Positions 1-11,797 of a stretch of DNA of 64,000 nt are shown piece after piece. The stretch spans positions 784,325-848,324 of the forward strand of contig NW_006768794.1 in assembly GCF_000204055.1 (NCBI RefSeq), in the 5' to 3' direction. The first letter of the stretch is position 1. Each line of letters begins with the position of its first letter. The notes under the pieces were generated by a model. That model made no database searches. It was not told where the DNA came from and worked only from the letters and a program-made list of their open reading frames with translations. Both the position numbers and the translations under genes were made by a program. This stretch comes from Melampsora larici-populina 98AG31 (lineage: Eukaryota > Basidiomycota > Pucciniomycetes > Pucciniales > Melampsoraceae).

Positions 1-745
1 AGAAGCTGGTAAAAAGATGCCAACTAGTGGTGAGCTTACTGCCGCCTTGAAGAAAGCGATGAAAGAAGGAGGGGACGATCCTGTGGCTCATGCACAAGCG
101 ACCAAAGCGGCTATTGATGGTCTTGCTGAAAGCAAGCTTTCTGGATCCGACTCTGCCCCAAAGTCTGATTCGGCTCCAAAGTCTGACTCCGCCCCAAAGT
201 TAGTCTCTTGTTTTATTCATCTCAGCTGTCGAATTGTACACTATCTTAGGCTCAGTACTCGTCAAGAAATGACTGCTTCAACTTCAGGTTCAACAGCTGA
301 AGCTCCTAAATTCAAAGATTCTGATGTCCGAAGATTTGCCAATGGATTCTTGAAGATGGTCAAAGCATTCGCCGAAGCTAAGATGGCTGGTGGAAGTTTA
401 CCTACTGCAGACGAGATCGCTCAACTTCTCCATCATTTACAACAAACCCTTGACCAAAGTGACCAACGCAAAAGTGCTCGTGCCACTCACGAGGCTTTCA
501 TGCAACTTGCTGCTAGCAAGTTTCCCGCAGGCAAGAAGCCCTCTTTTGACATCAAGGCTTCTAGTGACTCAGACTCCAAGAAATCCGATGCCTCGTCTAC
601 CAAGTCAGCTGATAGTGATCCTACCGCCACCAAGAAGCCAACCACCTCGACTGCCCCCAAGAAGCCAGAAACTCAGACTCCCACTGAAAAGCCTGATGCC
701 AAAACTACCACTGACCCTGTAGACACCCAAACCACAGGCCAATGA
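1..745 (+). CDS. 3' part of a low-complexity Lys/Ser/Thr-rich protein
   Basis: The frame is open from the left edge of the window, so the true start probably lies outside; the first ATG inside is at 17. The stop is at 743-745. The N-terminal half has a predicted-helical segment around FANGFLKMVKAFAEAKMAGG. The C-terminal 70 residues are almost only K, S, T, P and D, typical of a disordered tail or a secreted rust protein. An 18-bp unit coding SDSAPK is repeated three times at 149-202. A 57-nt segment, 199-255, starts GT, ends AG and is a multiple of three without stops, so it may be an intron or a retained exon part. I do not recognise the family. No signal peptide can be judged because the N-terminus is missing. 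Confidence 0.55.
   Translation, partial: EAGKKMPTSGELTAALKKAMKEGGDDPVAHAQATKAAIDGLAESKLSGSDSAPKSDSAPKSDSAPKLVSCFIHLSCRIVHYLRLSTRQEMTASTSGSTAEAPKFKDSDVRRFANGFLKMVKAFAEAKMAGGSLPTADEIAQLLHHLQQTLDQSDQRKSARATHEAFMQLAASKFPAGKKPSFDIKASSDSDSKKSDASSTKSADSDPTATKKPTTSTAPKKPETQTPTEKPDAKTTTDPVDTQTTGQ
149..202 (+). repeat. Three 18-bp coding repeats (SDSAPK x3)
   Basis: Three adjacent copies of an 18-bp unit, differing only at third codon positions, encode SDSAPK inside the first gene. The third copy runs into the possible intron donor at 199. Confidence 0.8.
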
Positions 746-2623
746 TCTTGACCGCTTCCACATCTCTTTCTACTAGATTCCACACAACTGGATCTTTGAT
801 TTGATGTCGACTTGATGACTTCCTTGTATCTTCGATACCCCTTTCATCTACCTTCTTCCTGTTTTTGGCGTCTTCGATTCAGAAGCACCGTTTCTTCCCT
901 TCTCTTTGTATGATCTGAAGATCAAAATTTTAACAAACTCCGCAAAAATAGGTTTCATTCTCTTACTGTATGATCCGACGATCAAAAAATTGTGTACCAA
1001 AAATTGTTTCGATTCTTGTCATGCTACTCTGTTTTTGAGCGTCTTGTAAATGTCAACGAAACAGATCCCAAGAGTTCACTCAAATTAACCATTCGTGTGC
1101 CTTGAGATGTGTCGGTGGGTCAGATCACAGAGAAAATGCCTAGGTTTTGGACACAAGTTGCCAAAACTACCAAGTTGAATCAAGCGGTGCTGTGCAGATT
1201 AGAAAACTGGACATCTGCAAGACATATTCAAAGTTGTCTTTCCAAACCCAAAAGCAGAGAAATTTGAGCCATACAATAAAACGAAAACGATCTCTCACAC
1301 AGACCTTTATAACGAGCTTCTCTTGGTGTGACAGGTCACGTGCAAGGGGTCCGGGGTAGAATCACAAGGTTCTTTCAATCGATCAAATCCTCGGTGAGAT
1401 TTTCAGTTTGTTGGAAGAGAAAAACGGAAAACGGTTGAAGAGTTACGTACTTGGTTGGATTTTATTGGTTTCATCACTTCCTGTAAGGCTGAAACGTTTA
1501 AATCATCACTGAAGATTGACTACGAGTCACATCAGGAGATCTAACACAAGAAGCCATCAATGAATGAAAATAAACTCATGAGAGAGAAAACTGAATGGCC
1601 GATAAGCTGGTTGATATCCTTGTAAGAAATTCTCTGGAATAAGAAGAATTATAATAATATAACATGACAAACAAGATATCTAAATGCGATATTTTTGTAC
1701 TATGTAGCGCCGTTTGTACATCAAAATGACTCTTGACACGTCTGAAAGGACAAAAGCTGGGGATGAGACGTCATTTTTTCCCGCTGTGACGTTAATTAGG
1801 TTCAAAGTCAACCCAAGTTCTTTGGCCTATCCAAGGAGGAGCCTTGCGGCCAAGGATTGAGTGATCAAGACGTGATGCACAATCTCACTAATTGGGTTTT
1901 GATTCGGATAGATCTTCGGGAGTACGAAAAAGGCGCACTCAATACCACTTCATAGGTTTTGCGGTTGATAAGACCAGATCCTAGTTTGTTTGCAGCCGCA
2001 TTGAGTATGCAATCGCACGGTTGAAGCCAGACTTCTGAGGGCAAAGAATGACGGATATCATCATCAAACACCCCCTTTCTCCGAAATATGGGATGTCATC
2101 AAAGGGGAAGCATAGGGTAAGAGTTCCAGATCGTCTCAATCTCGCGTGTAATAAATCCAAATCAAATTAATAATGGAAATATAGCAAGTATAGGAGTTGG
2201 ACAACACAAGAGCGAGATGCACTTAATATGTAAACGATCCAACAAACTTAAAATGAGTGGAAGATAAAGTCGACATCGCGACAAAGACTAAACTAGTCGG
2301 ACTCAACCACAGAATAGAAACCAAACAAGATCACACATAAAAAAACCTAATGATTCCAAACCGAAGACAACACAATTTACGAAAACAACAAAGACATCCC
2401 AAAAAAACATAAGAAGAAAGAGAGATTTAGTTCAAGACTACTAAAGAATGACGAATTGAAAACCAAAAAGGAATAAAAAATCATGAAAAGTTTATGTAGT
2501 CGCTGCGACACATGTCTGGTCGGCAGTTAACTTGAAGCCCTTCTCACAAGAGACTGTATCAGACCAGAGAAGGAAGAAAATGAAGACCAGAGTCAGTTAA
2601 ACGATAAGAGTCTCAAGAGATAT
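746..2623. other. Intergenic, no gene seen
   Basis: 3' flank of the left gene and 3' flank of the CPL1-like gene, which converge here. Only short ORFs with no family resemblance. Poly-A-rich stretches occur from about 2330 to 2480. Confidence 0.5.
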
Positions 2624-3923
2624 TCAGTGAGATCTAAACGTACAAGCTAAGCATTGACCAGCGGCACATCCCGCAAATTTCACACCAGGTACTGTATTAC
2701 AGTTGATACCCTCACCAGTGGTAGAACATCCACCACATGATCTAAAAAGGAGTCGTTTGGTCAGTAGGGAAGATCGCAGTGAAATATAAAGAATAACAAC
2801 TTACTCAATCTCTTCATGGGTATCGATACATTCATAGCCTTTGGAAGAAGAGAATGGGCTGATGGGACAAGCTAAAAGATATTGAAACCATGTTGAGTAT
2901 TATGTCACTGGTTGATGATATGTGATGAGATCATTCTTACCGCTTAAGCCAACCGGGCAAAGTCCCAAGGCTACTTGGCTACGTTTTACACGGCGTGCAC
3001 GAGCGGAAGGGGTGGCAGCACATTTGCTAGCTGTGAGACGATTAAAATCAAACAACAAGAAATCAAATCATGGATACTTGAACTAAAGATTATAACTATT
3101 ACTTAGATGACTTACGACATAGGCTACAGTAGTCTGACGAGCCTGATCCTTGTAAGGCCAAGTTTCCAATCAAACTTCCTAGCACACTGGAGGTCGGTGA
3201 CAATTGCTTTGGTGTAAGGGTGCAGGCTTTATTTTTCTTATCAAACGAAGATGATTGACAAACTATGGAGAGCGGGATGAAAAGCTTAGATTATGATAGA
3301 GGAACGGTTGCCGAGATAAAGTATAAGCGGAAAAAACTTACTACTAGAATCACATGCTGAAGAACATGCGTAAGCCGATGAGGCAAGGCGGGCTGAAGCT
3401 TGTAACTGGGACTATTTACCAAGCGGATCAAAACGTATCAGTGAACATTTTTCAAGTGTACACGCTGCAAATCACTGTGAATGGGACCGAAACTTACGAG
3501 TACAGAGCTTTGGACGACGGCAAGCTGTTGGGCCGAGATTCCATGGGAGCTGATGCTTGCAGTGAGTCCGGAGACGGCTCTGAGGTCAATAATGGGGATA
3601 CCAAGCACAGTGATAGATAGATCCAAGCAGATCTCCACATTTGCATGAACGACCGGGGTAGGAACGATACCGTGACGAGCGTTCAATTTCTTCGCTCTTC
3701 GATTTGATGGTATGTTCGCACGAATGGTTGAGGCTGCGGCGACTGTGGAAGTCGGAATTGACTCTAGGCTGGCCGGAAAGCCTTGTGGTATCAAGACACC
3801 CTCTTTGAAGTGGGAGCGTCCTTGTTGCAAAGGGATTATTGGAGCAAATTCGTGCAATGACCTGGCTGAAATAGCAGCAGCAGAGATGATCAAGATCAGG
3901 TTGCGTAAAGTTTGTTGAAGCAT
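2624..3923 (-). CDS. Secreted cysteine-rich protein with CPL1-like domain
   Basis: Six exons on the minus strand fit together: 3923-3498, 3411-3342, 3226-3116, 3030-2941, 2871-2805, 2741-2624. They sum to 882 nt (293 aa plus stop). The N-terminus (MLQQTLRNLILIISAAAISA) looks like a signal peptide. The C-terminal 75 residues carry the CPL1/PriA-like cysteine pattern of basidiomycetes: LCPVGLSACPIS, then GYECIDTHEEIESCGGC, then INCNTVPGVKFAGCAAGQC. In this family the domain is extracellular; Cryptococcus CPL1 is a secreted virulence-related protein. A middle Cys-containing segment (SDYCSLC) precedes it. All internal introns are short with GTAAGT/GTAAGA donors. Function in this organism is unknown; a secreted wall or host-interaction role is inference. 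Confidence 0.85.
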
Positions 3924-5065
3924 GATGTCTTGATGTTAGTAGATATAAGTGGGTAAGAGTAACTAAAGCTGATATTCTAATAGTAATAATAAGTAAAAAG
4001 TGGTAGGGAGTGTAGCAAGTTATCCAGAGGAAATGTTGAATAGGTCGAAGAAGGTCGGAAGAGATGAAGCTGTCGATGAAGTATGATGGACAGGAAAGAG
4101 ACAAAGCCTATCGCTTTATACGTTTTGTTTCACTTGGTCAATATGCATGCTTCATTGTTCATTCTCGCGCAATGCCAGCGGTCAGTTGGAAGGAACATTT
4201 TGCACCAAGTCACATGTTTGGCATGACTCGTGTTTAAAGTCAAGGCGCGTGGTGTGACCTGTTGGCCCAGATTCCGTTTGGTATGCCACGGCCTGAAATT
4301 GTCCTGCTCGCACTCCTGTGTATGCAAGTCCAACCGAGAAAATCGTGAAAGAAATGCATAACGGAATAGAGGCACATTCAATGCCAAGAAGCCCTGGAAG
4401 TACTCGGCCAGCTCGGATGAGTAAGGCGCTTCATTATCATGGGGAATACTGGATTTCTAAGCGTTCATGATTGCTGACCCTCCTTGCAGGACAGTGTGGC
4501 GATGCTCAGAGTCTGTTCTATCGATGAACCCCAGCGAGCGATGGAGATGGACGAGACTTTAATGATAGGAAGCCAGCCACAATGTTGTAAATGAACATCT
4601 CCTTTAGAGACGTACGGCATATCAGCAATTCTTACTCAAGCGCATTTCTACACCCGATGAAAGAGACCCCAATTGATAGATAAGGATAGAAATTAGAACA
4701 CGCCATGTTGAATGAAGACGCATCTCTCAAGTCAAGCCATCCGACGCGTCGGCGTTGGATGAAGATCCGTCAAAAAATGCATCTGGCCGAAGCTACAGCG
4801 GTACGGTATGCATCGGTACGGCCTCTCGAATCCTCGATTCCCCGTACTGTATGTGAGTCCCCGCTGCATGAGAAGCGGTACATACATCGGGCTGTATCCG
4901 CACTCTCAGCCGGTGGCCGTCGAAAGGCTGAGGGTCACCACTCACCCGGGGTACCACGTCTTGAGATCGGCCGAGTCCGACGAGAAACACTGAAGTTAAA
5001 ATGCTCTCCAAGACACCGCAGTCTCAGATGATAGTCATCAACACACTTTTGCTCACTCAAGAGTT
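3924..5065. other. Intergenic between divergent genes
   Basis: Shared upstream region of the CPL1-like gene (-) and the KMO gene (+). No convincing coding region. A GC-richer patch at about 4735-4990 contains the palindrome CCGACGCGTCGG (about 4740) and looks like mobile-element debris. Confidence 0.45.
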
Positions 5066-7012
5066 ATGAGCTCAAATCCTCACGCTGCAGTAGTTGGAGC
5101 AGGATTGGTAGGATGCCTCGCAGCATGTATGCTCGAAAGTCGTGGATGGTCGGTGGACATTTACGAAGCCAGAGAAGGTCCGCATATAAATTGACCATTA
5201 ACAAACACCTGCGCCAATGGATTGATTGATTTTGTTCGGCGGATATAGATTTCAGGATACCTTCTAATCTTCCCACAAGAGCTAGATCGATCAACTTGGC
5301 ATTTTCAGCTCGCGGGATTGAAGCAATCAGATCAATTGACTCTGATATGGTCGATAGATTATTGCAGCAAGTTATACCTATGAAAGGAAGGATGATTCAT
5401 AGTCCGGAGGGCGGGTTAAACTCTCAACCATACGGGTTGGATGGAGAGGTAAAAGCTCTTATATCGCTCGTTGAATGATAGTGAAAAGTTGATGGTTGAT
5501 TCACATTGAAAATAGAGGATCAACTCAATCGACAGAAATCTCTTGAATCAATCTTTGCTGAAAGAGGCCAGCAAGAGAAGCAACATCAACATTCACTTTT
5601 GCCACCAGCTTGTTCGAGCTGATTTTGATGAGAGATCGCTGTACTTTCGCAATTCGAAGAATCAAGAAGAAGTTCATGTCAAAGCGGATCTGACTATAGG
5701 AGCAGATGGATCATATAGCAAAGTCAGGGAGCAAATCATGAGGCGGAGTAGGTACGCAACTCTGGAGCTGGTCAGCAACCAACACAAGTTGATTGAACTG
5801 ACTTTGATTCAACGCAGGGTCGACTTCAGCCAAGAATACATCGATGATCTGTATCTCGAATTATCAATTCCACCTGGAAAAGATGAAGTGACTGGAGAAC
5901 CAACTTTTGCGCTGGACCCGCATCACTTGCATATCTGGCCACGTCATTCCTTCATGTTGATAGCTTTACCTAACCAAGTAAAGCGACATTCCAATCCCTT
6001 TACGATTACCTTTGGCGCCGATGAGTTGATTATGATGATTTTGGTTCTATATTTTATAGGACAAATCCTTCACATGTACACTCTTTGCTCCATTCACAGG
6101 AGTTTTCGATCAACTCGAGCCTCCTAAATCGCCTCAGGAAGAGAAGAAAATTATTCAATTCTTTGAAACACATTTTCCTGATGCACTAGGAATCATGGAC
6201 CAATCTGAATTGATTCGGTGTTTTCAGGAGAATCCAAGGGGCAGCTTATTGACAATAAAGGTTGGTACCTTTGCTCCCTCAACTTGTTCCAGTATTGAGA
6301 AGTTCGAATTTGGTTCATCAAAGCGCGCTTAGTATCTATAAAGTCTGACATTCTGCATTGTACCCCTCAGTGCACGCCGTATCATTACAAAGATAAAGCC
6401 CTCATATTGGGTGATGCTGCTCACTCTATGGTCCCATTTTATGGCAAGTCAAGTGTCTCCCTTGCATAACATTTGGTTTTATGTTTATTTACGAGTTTAT
6501 CTGACTATTTCAGGTCAGGGCATGAATTGTGGGTTAGAAGATGTCAGGAAATTAAGTCAACTCTTGGATAATCGTTCTTTATCCCTTGAAGAAGTCTTGG
6601 AAAAATACAGTTCCACTCGTCACCAGGATTTGGTTGCCATTTGTGATTTGGCAATGGGAAATTATATTGAGATGCGGGATAAAGTGACTCGTATCGATTA
6701 CGTGATGAGAAAAGCCTTGGATGGATTCCTAGCCAAAAGCTGGTTTCTGAGAGGAAAATGGTTACCTCTCTAGTTGAGCTTTCTTTCTCTTCATTGTGTG
6801 GTTGTCTTGATTAGAAATACTGATAGATCGTCCCCCACAGTACCATGGTCACTTTTCGACCCGACTTGAATTACAGCGAAGTAGTTAAGCGCGAAGATCG
6901 ACAGAGCAAGATCATAAAGTGGATGTTTAGACTGACGACTACTTCGATGCTCCTTGGTTTGGTGTTTACACCACGATATTGGTCAAGATTGAGTAAGATG
7001 TTGCGAGATTGA
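5066..7012 (+). CDS. BNA4: Kynurenine 3-monooxygenase (Bna4/KMO)
   Basis: FAD-dependent hydroxylase that converts L-kynurenine to 3-hydroxykynurenine with NADPH and O2, in de novo NAD synthesis, usually at the outer mitochondrial membrane. Eight exons: 5066-5177, 5249-5448, 5516-5751, 5818-5977, 6060-6260, 6371-6443, 6514-6772, 6841-7012. They sum to 1413 nt, 470 aa, the normal fungal length. Visible motifs: N-terminal FAD fold [31 protein letters not shown]; the DG motif [34 protein letters not shown]; and C-terminal [14 protein letters not shown] followed by a hydrophobic tail. Intron 6 (6444-6513) begins GCAAGT, so it is a GC-AG intron; only this junction gives the conserved FYGQGMNCG. No frame breaks are seen, so the gene looks functional. 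Confidence 0.95.
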
Positions 7013-8547
7013 TTGCATTGCATGATCATGAGTTAGGATCATCGTTTGAAGAAATGGAGATGAATGGATGTACTTTAAGTATTGTATTGCATCTCAGTGT
7101 TTTATATCCTCTTCATCAAACTCTTCGTTGCTGAGTAGCTAGTTCTGATGTGCTCGTGATATTGGCCATCACAAGTTTGTAAAACCAAATAGTCCAAGTT
7201 GACATCTATCCATGAATGCTGCAGCTGAGCGCACCAGGACCCCGGATAAGTCCTATAAACCCTAGGGATGAAAAAGGAATGAATCAGACCCTCCAATTTT
7301 TGCTATGTTAGGGATGAAAAAGGAATCATCCGCCCGGGTCCTGGTCACATGTTAGGGATGTGGAGGAATGAATCTCGGTTGGACAAAAATCTACCTCTCA
7401 GATGATACTGATGTACCATGAATGAACAGCATGATTAATATCCCATTTCATAAGTTATTTCCCCATTAAGCTTGAAAGGAACAAACAGAAATTCACATTC
7501 AACAAGGGTTTACACAAGTTGCTCATATGCAAGTTGAGTTGTGCACAAGGGACATAGCTTGCATTCATTCAAAAATCAATTTTTTCTGACTCCCCTTTAC
7601 TCTGAGGAGTATTCACCCCTGTTGAAACAAATTTTGTACATTGAAATAGCTGATCTAGGTACAAGAATCACGTCAAGATTATTTGCCTTTTCCAATGTTC
7701 CAGAAACAAAATTGAAGTCCCCAAAAATTCTCCAAAACCAGCTTTCCAATGTTAGGGATGTGGGGGAATTAATTTCTAAAACTCTTAAAAACCTGGCTTT
7801 TAGGTTAGGGATGAAACAGGAATTAATGGCCTCAAAAAAACAAAAAAAGAGGTATGAATTAGGAGGTTTTGACCAATTTTCCGTTGTCCAATCATCTCTG
7901 TCGCTAAGCAAAGGCTTAAATCACCCAAAGGATACTCACAGGGCGTACTGAAATCCAACTCCTGACTCGAGTGAATTCCATGAAAGAAAACCCACCTTTC
8001 GCTTTTCTGTTGTAACAATCCTCTGCCTCTATCTCACACGGGTGAAGGTCTCGATTGCTCATGAGACCAATGGCAAATCTCTCAGACCTCACATCATTCC
8101 TCAAACCAATTACAAGGGTCAACTGTTCTTGAGAACTCAATACAAGATGTTCCAACTATGATTCAGTGTGAGGGAGTCGGACAGGAGCATGAAATGATTT
8201 TGGAAGGGACTTCAACTATCTAGTAGTTTCAACCTTTGGTTTCCTTTGTCCCTGGCGATTCAATGAACATATATCTCTATCTCTCACTGATCTGGAAATC
8301 ATACAAGTGGACTTTGAATTTATATACAGGGTTTATCCTATTATCATCTGGCCTGAAGTTTAAATTTCCAGTTGGGGGTTATTGATAAGTCTACATTCTA
8401 TTACAGCTCCATAGCGAGGAAGGAAGAGCCAAAGCAGTTAAAGAATAGATAGCACATCGAATTCTCGATGTTACAATCGAAGGTCATGCAATGTCTCATA
8501 ACTTCAATCCCGAGAGCCAGACCATAAACCGACGACTGGTACGCTAA
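7013..8547. other. Intergenic with a dispersed short repeat
   Basis: 3' flanks of KMO and MZM1. No gene recognised. Four scattered copies of a motif close to TTAGGGATGAAAAAGGAAT lie at about 7263, 7310, 7746 and 7803, the first lacking the leading T. Confidence 0.45.
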
Positions 8548-9285
8548 TTATTCCGCGTTCAATGCTTCCCGCCTCCTTCTACGCTGTTCTCTACGTTCTA
8601 TGGCAGCAGGACTAAGTTTGGGTGGTGGCGATGATGTTGGCGACGAAGAGCAACACCCGGAAGCTGAGAAAGAACCGGATGGTTTCGGGTTTTTGATTGA
8701 TTCATTGTCTCCCAATTCAGTTTCTTTCGTCATACGAAGCACTTTTATTGTTTTTTCGAGTTTGATTTATTTGAGATTCAAATCCACAAAGATTTAAAAG
8801 TCAGTTAGGCGACCTATGATTGTGAATTTTCATAAGACATTATCATAAAACTCCTACCTAACCGTTTTCCATCATCCGAATGTTTTCCTTGAACGATATT
8901 TCTTCGAAGGTACCTAGAAACTTCAAGTACTCCATCTATTTCTTCATTAAAATTATTTTGATTATTTAAAATTGAATTGATAAATAAAGTTTTGGTTTTA
9001 GATGTGAATTGTGAAAGAGTTGGTTTATCTCCAGTAAATGTAAATCTAGCTGATCTAAGAATTGTCTTTCCATTCGAGGTTTTTTTTTCATTTCGAATAA
9101 AAAAGGTTGAACGTAAGAGGGATTGATTGGGTTAATTTTTGTTTTCAAAGGAAAATGTGAAATTTTAAGTCAGTCATATATTGAAAGGGTCAGGTTTAGT
9201 CAAAGCAACAAAACCATTATGAGCTCACCCGATAAGCACTAGCAGCTCTAAGTCTTTGTGCAAGGTTTAACCCACTTGAAGCCAT
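8548..9285 (-). CDS. MZM1: Mitochondrial LYR protein Mzm1 (LYRM7 homologue)
   Basis: Matrix chaperone for the Rieske protein during complex III assembly. Three minus-strand exons: 9285-9229, 9065-8858, 8741-8548, total 459 nt, 152 aa. Family signatures follow in order: AYR with TILRSAR across the first junction (LYR-type motif), FTGDKPTLSQFTSKTKTLF, LRRNIVQGK, and the hallmark ETELGDNESIK near the C-terminus. The spliced length exceeds the usual 110-125 aa because of a Ser/Pro-rich then Arg-rich tail (RREQRRRRREALNAE). The start MASSGLNLAQRL was chosen because it sits just before the LYR helix; longer in-frame starts upstream are possible. Splice frames all agree, so the gene looks intact. 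Confidence 0.88.
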
Positions 9286-10570
9286 CTTGATGAGAGATTG
9301 TTTTTGCGGTGATATTGTCAAATGAGTTGAATTCGATCGAGGTTTTGATATTGCAGGAAGAGCTCGGGACTTATGGAACATGGAACTCGGGCTCGGCTCC
9401 GGGTGGTAGCATGGCCGGATCAACCCAGCACCCGACCCTGAGCTCCAAGCTGTCATGGTTTGCAATTGGGTGATTCCGAGAGCAAACAAAAAGACTCCAC
9501 TTATTATGGCCCCAAGATATGTTGTTCATCATCTGGTATATGCCATTGATTGATGATCTCTTTACCAAGATATCTCAGATTTTATAACATGTCTCCTCAT
9601 CTTATGTGACATCATACAACTCATCAATCATACCCAACAAAACTCCAGTTTCTGTCTTTGATTCTTCTTTTCAAATCAATAAAAATTGGCTAAGTACAAT
9701 ATCCAAAAAAACAAAACATAATTTGATGAATGATCAAGAAAAATTATCAAGAGAACTTCCAGAATGGTCTTGGAAGGAAGTAGTTAAAGAAGTGTAATTC
9801 AACTTCTGTTGTATGAGATAGTTTCATCATATTCAAAAGAAATGGATTTCTTTGTGATTACATATACATCCTTATCAAAATCACTTTGCCCGTGGAGGGC
9901 ACCCTAAAGGTTGGGGGGCCTCAAGCATACAAGGGCTTGCTTGCCTGGGGAAGCCCACGCATGCACTGTGAATATGCATATTTGAGCTTTGATATAAATA
10001 TATGATCAGGAGGTATCATCTATTTACCTCATTTTACCTTTTTGTGTGAATCTGCTGATACACCCACTAGTTTATTTCATAGCTTGATTAGCCGTACAAG
10101 ATCAGGTTTGAAAGGAAGGCCATTTCAAAATGAGATCTCAATGAAGAAATATGAAGATTGTGACTGTTGACTCATTTTCAACGTTAGAATGTTGAAATCA
10201 AAACAGACTTCAAAGATAATTGTCATGAATACTTCATCCATTGGTTTATTCTTGCATTCATCAATTCATTCATTCAATTCGTTCCATTTTGGAAATTACA
10301 AATAACAATCATAACATATTTTCTGCAATTTTCAAATCACTTTGGATATCTTGTTCTGTGAATCTAAATCTAGAAATCAAAACATCCTTTCATTCAAAAA
10401 ACAAACTTTTGTTTTCTCAAAGTTGAAATCTTTTCTGTTTTTACAAACCTTGAATAAATCAAAAAGAAATAAATTATAAAATTATAAAATTAGTTTCTTA
10501 AACTTAAAAAGAATCAAATTCTCAAACTGATTTCTTGACATTCCATAAATCCATACCCCAGTCTTTTTCT
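9286..10570. other. Intergenic
   Basis: Upstream of MZM1 and downstream of PP4R2. A 63-codon plus-strand ORF at 9606-9797 (ending ELPEWSWKEVVKEV) could be a terminal exon of an unrecognised small gene, but nothing else supports it. A GC-rich patch at 9888-9960 (GCCCGTGG, then GGTTGGGGGGCC) resembles one at 36085-36120 and may be the end of a mobile element. Confidence 0.35.
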
Positions 10571-11797
10571 TCATTCTTTAAGATCATTCTCTTTCATTTG
10601 ATCATCTTCATCAATTTTTTCATTATTAGAATTTTGATGACCAGAATCAGTATTACTAAGTTCAACTGGATCATCCAACATTTCATCCCCATTTCCATTA
10701 CCCATATCAACTTCATCAATTCTAGGACCCGAATTCAAATGATCATTATGTTTCAAAGAGATTGGATGAGTTCCTAAAGGAGGTGTGATTGGTCTTTCAT
10801 CAGTTGGTGATAAGCTAATTAAAGGACTACTTTGTCTTGATCTAGAAGGATCTGCTGTGACAAGTGGTGCGTTGATTAACCATTGGATTGGGGAAAGAAC
10901 TGGTGTGATGGGTGTTGAGGTGGATGGCCGTCGTTGTCTTATTGCTGTTGGTCTGACTGTCGGATTCATCATGTTTGAACTATTCAAATCTCCATTCAGA
11001 TTAGAAGAGATTTGTGATCCGTTTAATAAATTGGTTGGGTTTGGTTCAGGTTCAGTTAGATCTGGTAATGTAAAGGTGTTTATTGAATAATAAGTGATGG
11101 GAGAAGTAACAGATAGGACTCTTTGTATAGCTCTCAAATATTTAGGTAATGTTAAATAATGTGGATGGATACCTAATTTTGGATCATTTGGAGTCGGTCT
11201 TAATTGTGGTACTGAAACCAATTCTGATAATCTTTGAATTGTAAATGGAATATTTTGAATTCGATTAAATTCTTCTATTGATAATTGATTTAAATGACGA
11301 TTGTTGATTGATTCTTGATCTGTTGATTGTGAACTAAAATTTAATAAGTTGGTTGTAATTTGATTTAAATTGTTTTGTGTATCATTTGGATTCCAATTTC
11401 CACTATGATGTCCTACTTCATCTTTTGCATCGATCAAAATTCTTTCTCCAAATCTTAAATAATTTTGAATGATTAATTTTAAATTTGATAAAATGATTTT
11501 CAAAATCAGAGTTGAATTGATTTGTGAATGTTTTGGATTAGGTAAACCGGTTGAAGTGAATGAGTTTAAAATTTCTTGATATTCTACTTTATCAAAATGT
11601 CATGAAGTTTCAGTAACAACCTTAAGGATGGATGTTAAAGCATCGATCACATTACCTTCTTCCCAAACGAAGTCATCTAATTGATCGATCTTGACTTCCA
11701 TTGATAGAACCGAATCGATTTCTGAGATGGCGATTGGATTTAAATCAGAATGACCATTGATAGTTTGACTTTGAAGTTCTTGTTGGTTGATTGCCAT
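10571..11797 (-). CDS. PP4 regulatory subunit 2 (PPP4R2-like), one in-frame TGA
   Basis: Regulatory subunit of the protein phosphatase 4 complex. The family core is visible: NIPFTIQRLSELVSVP, then LPKYLRAIQRVLSVTS, after an N-terminal helical region (LIIQNYLRFGERILIDAKDE). The C-terminus is acidic and disordered, as in PPP4R2 proteins. The frame is continuous from the ATG at 11797 to the stop at 10571 except for TGA at 11600-11602 (codon 66). I tested nearby GT...AG pairs and none removes the TGA while keeping frame. The stop may be a sequencing error, an allele, or decay (CGA to TGA). Downstream coding quality is good, which favours a real gene with a local error. Confidence 0.75.

Noticed and set aside
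4793..5031. Short overlapping ORFs before KMO
   Set aside because: Three frames are open at once in a GC-rich repeat patch with no recognisable protein.
7255..7825. Telomere-like TTAGGG sequence
   Set aside because: Single scattered TTAGGG words, never tandem, inside unrelated longer motifs.
11600..11602. UGA reassigned to an amino acid
   Set aside because: KMO, the CPL1-like gene and the HMG-like gene all end at TGA in the expected place, so TGA is a normal stop here.
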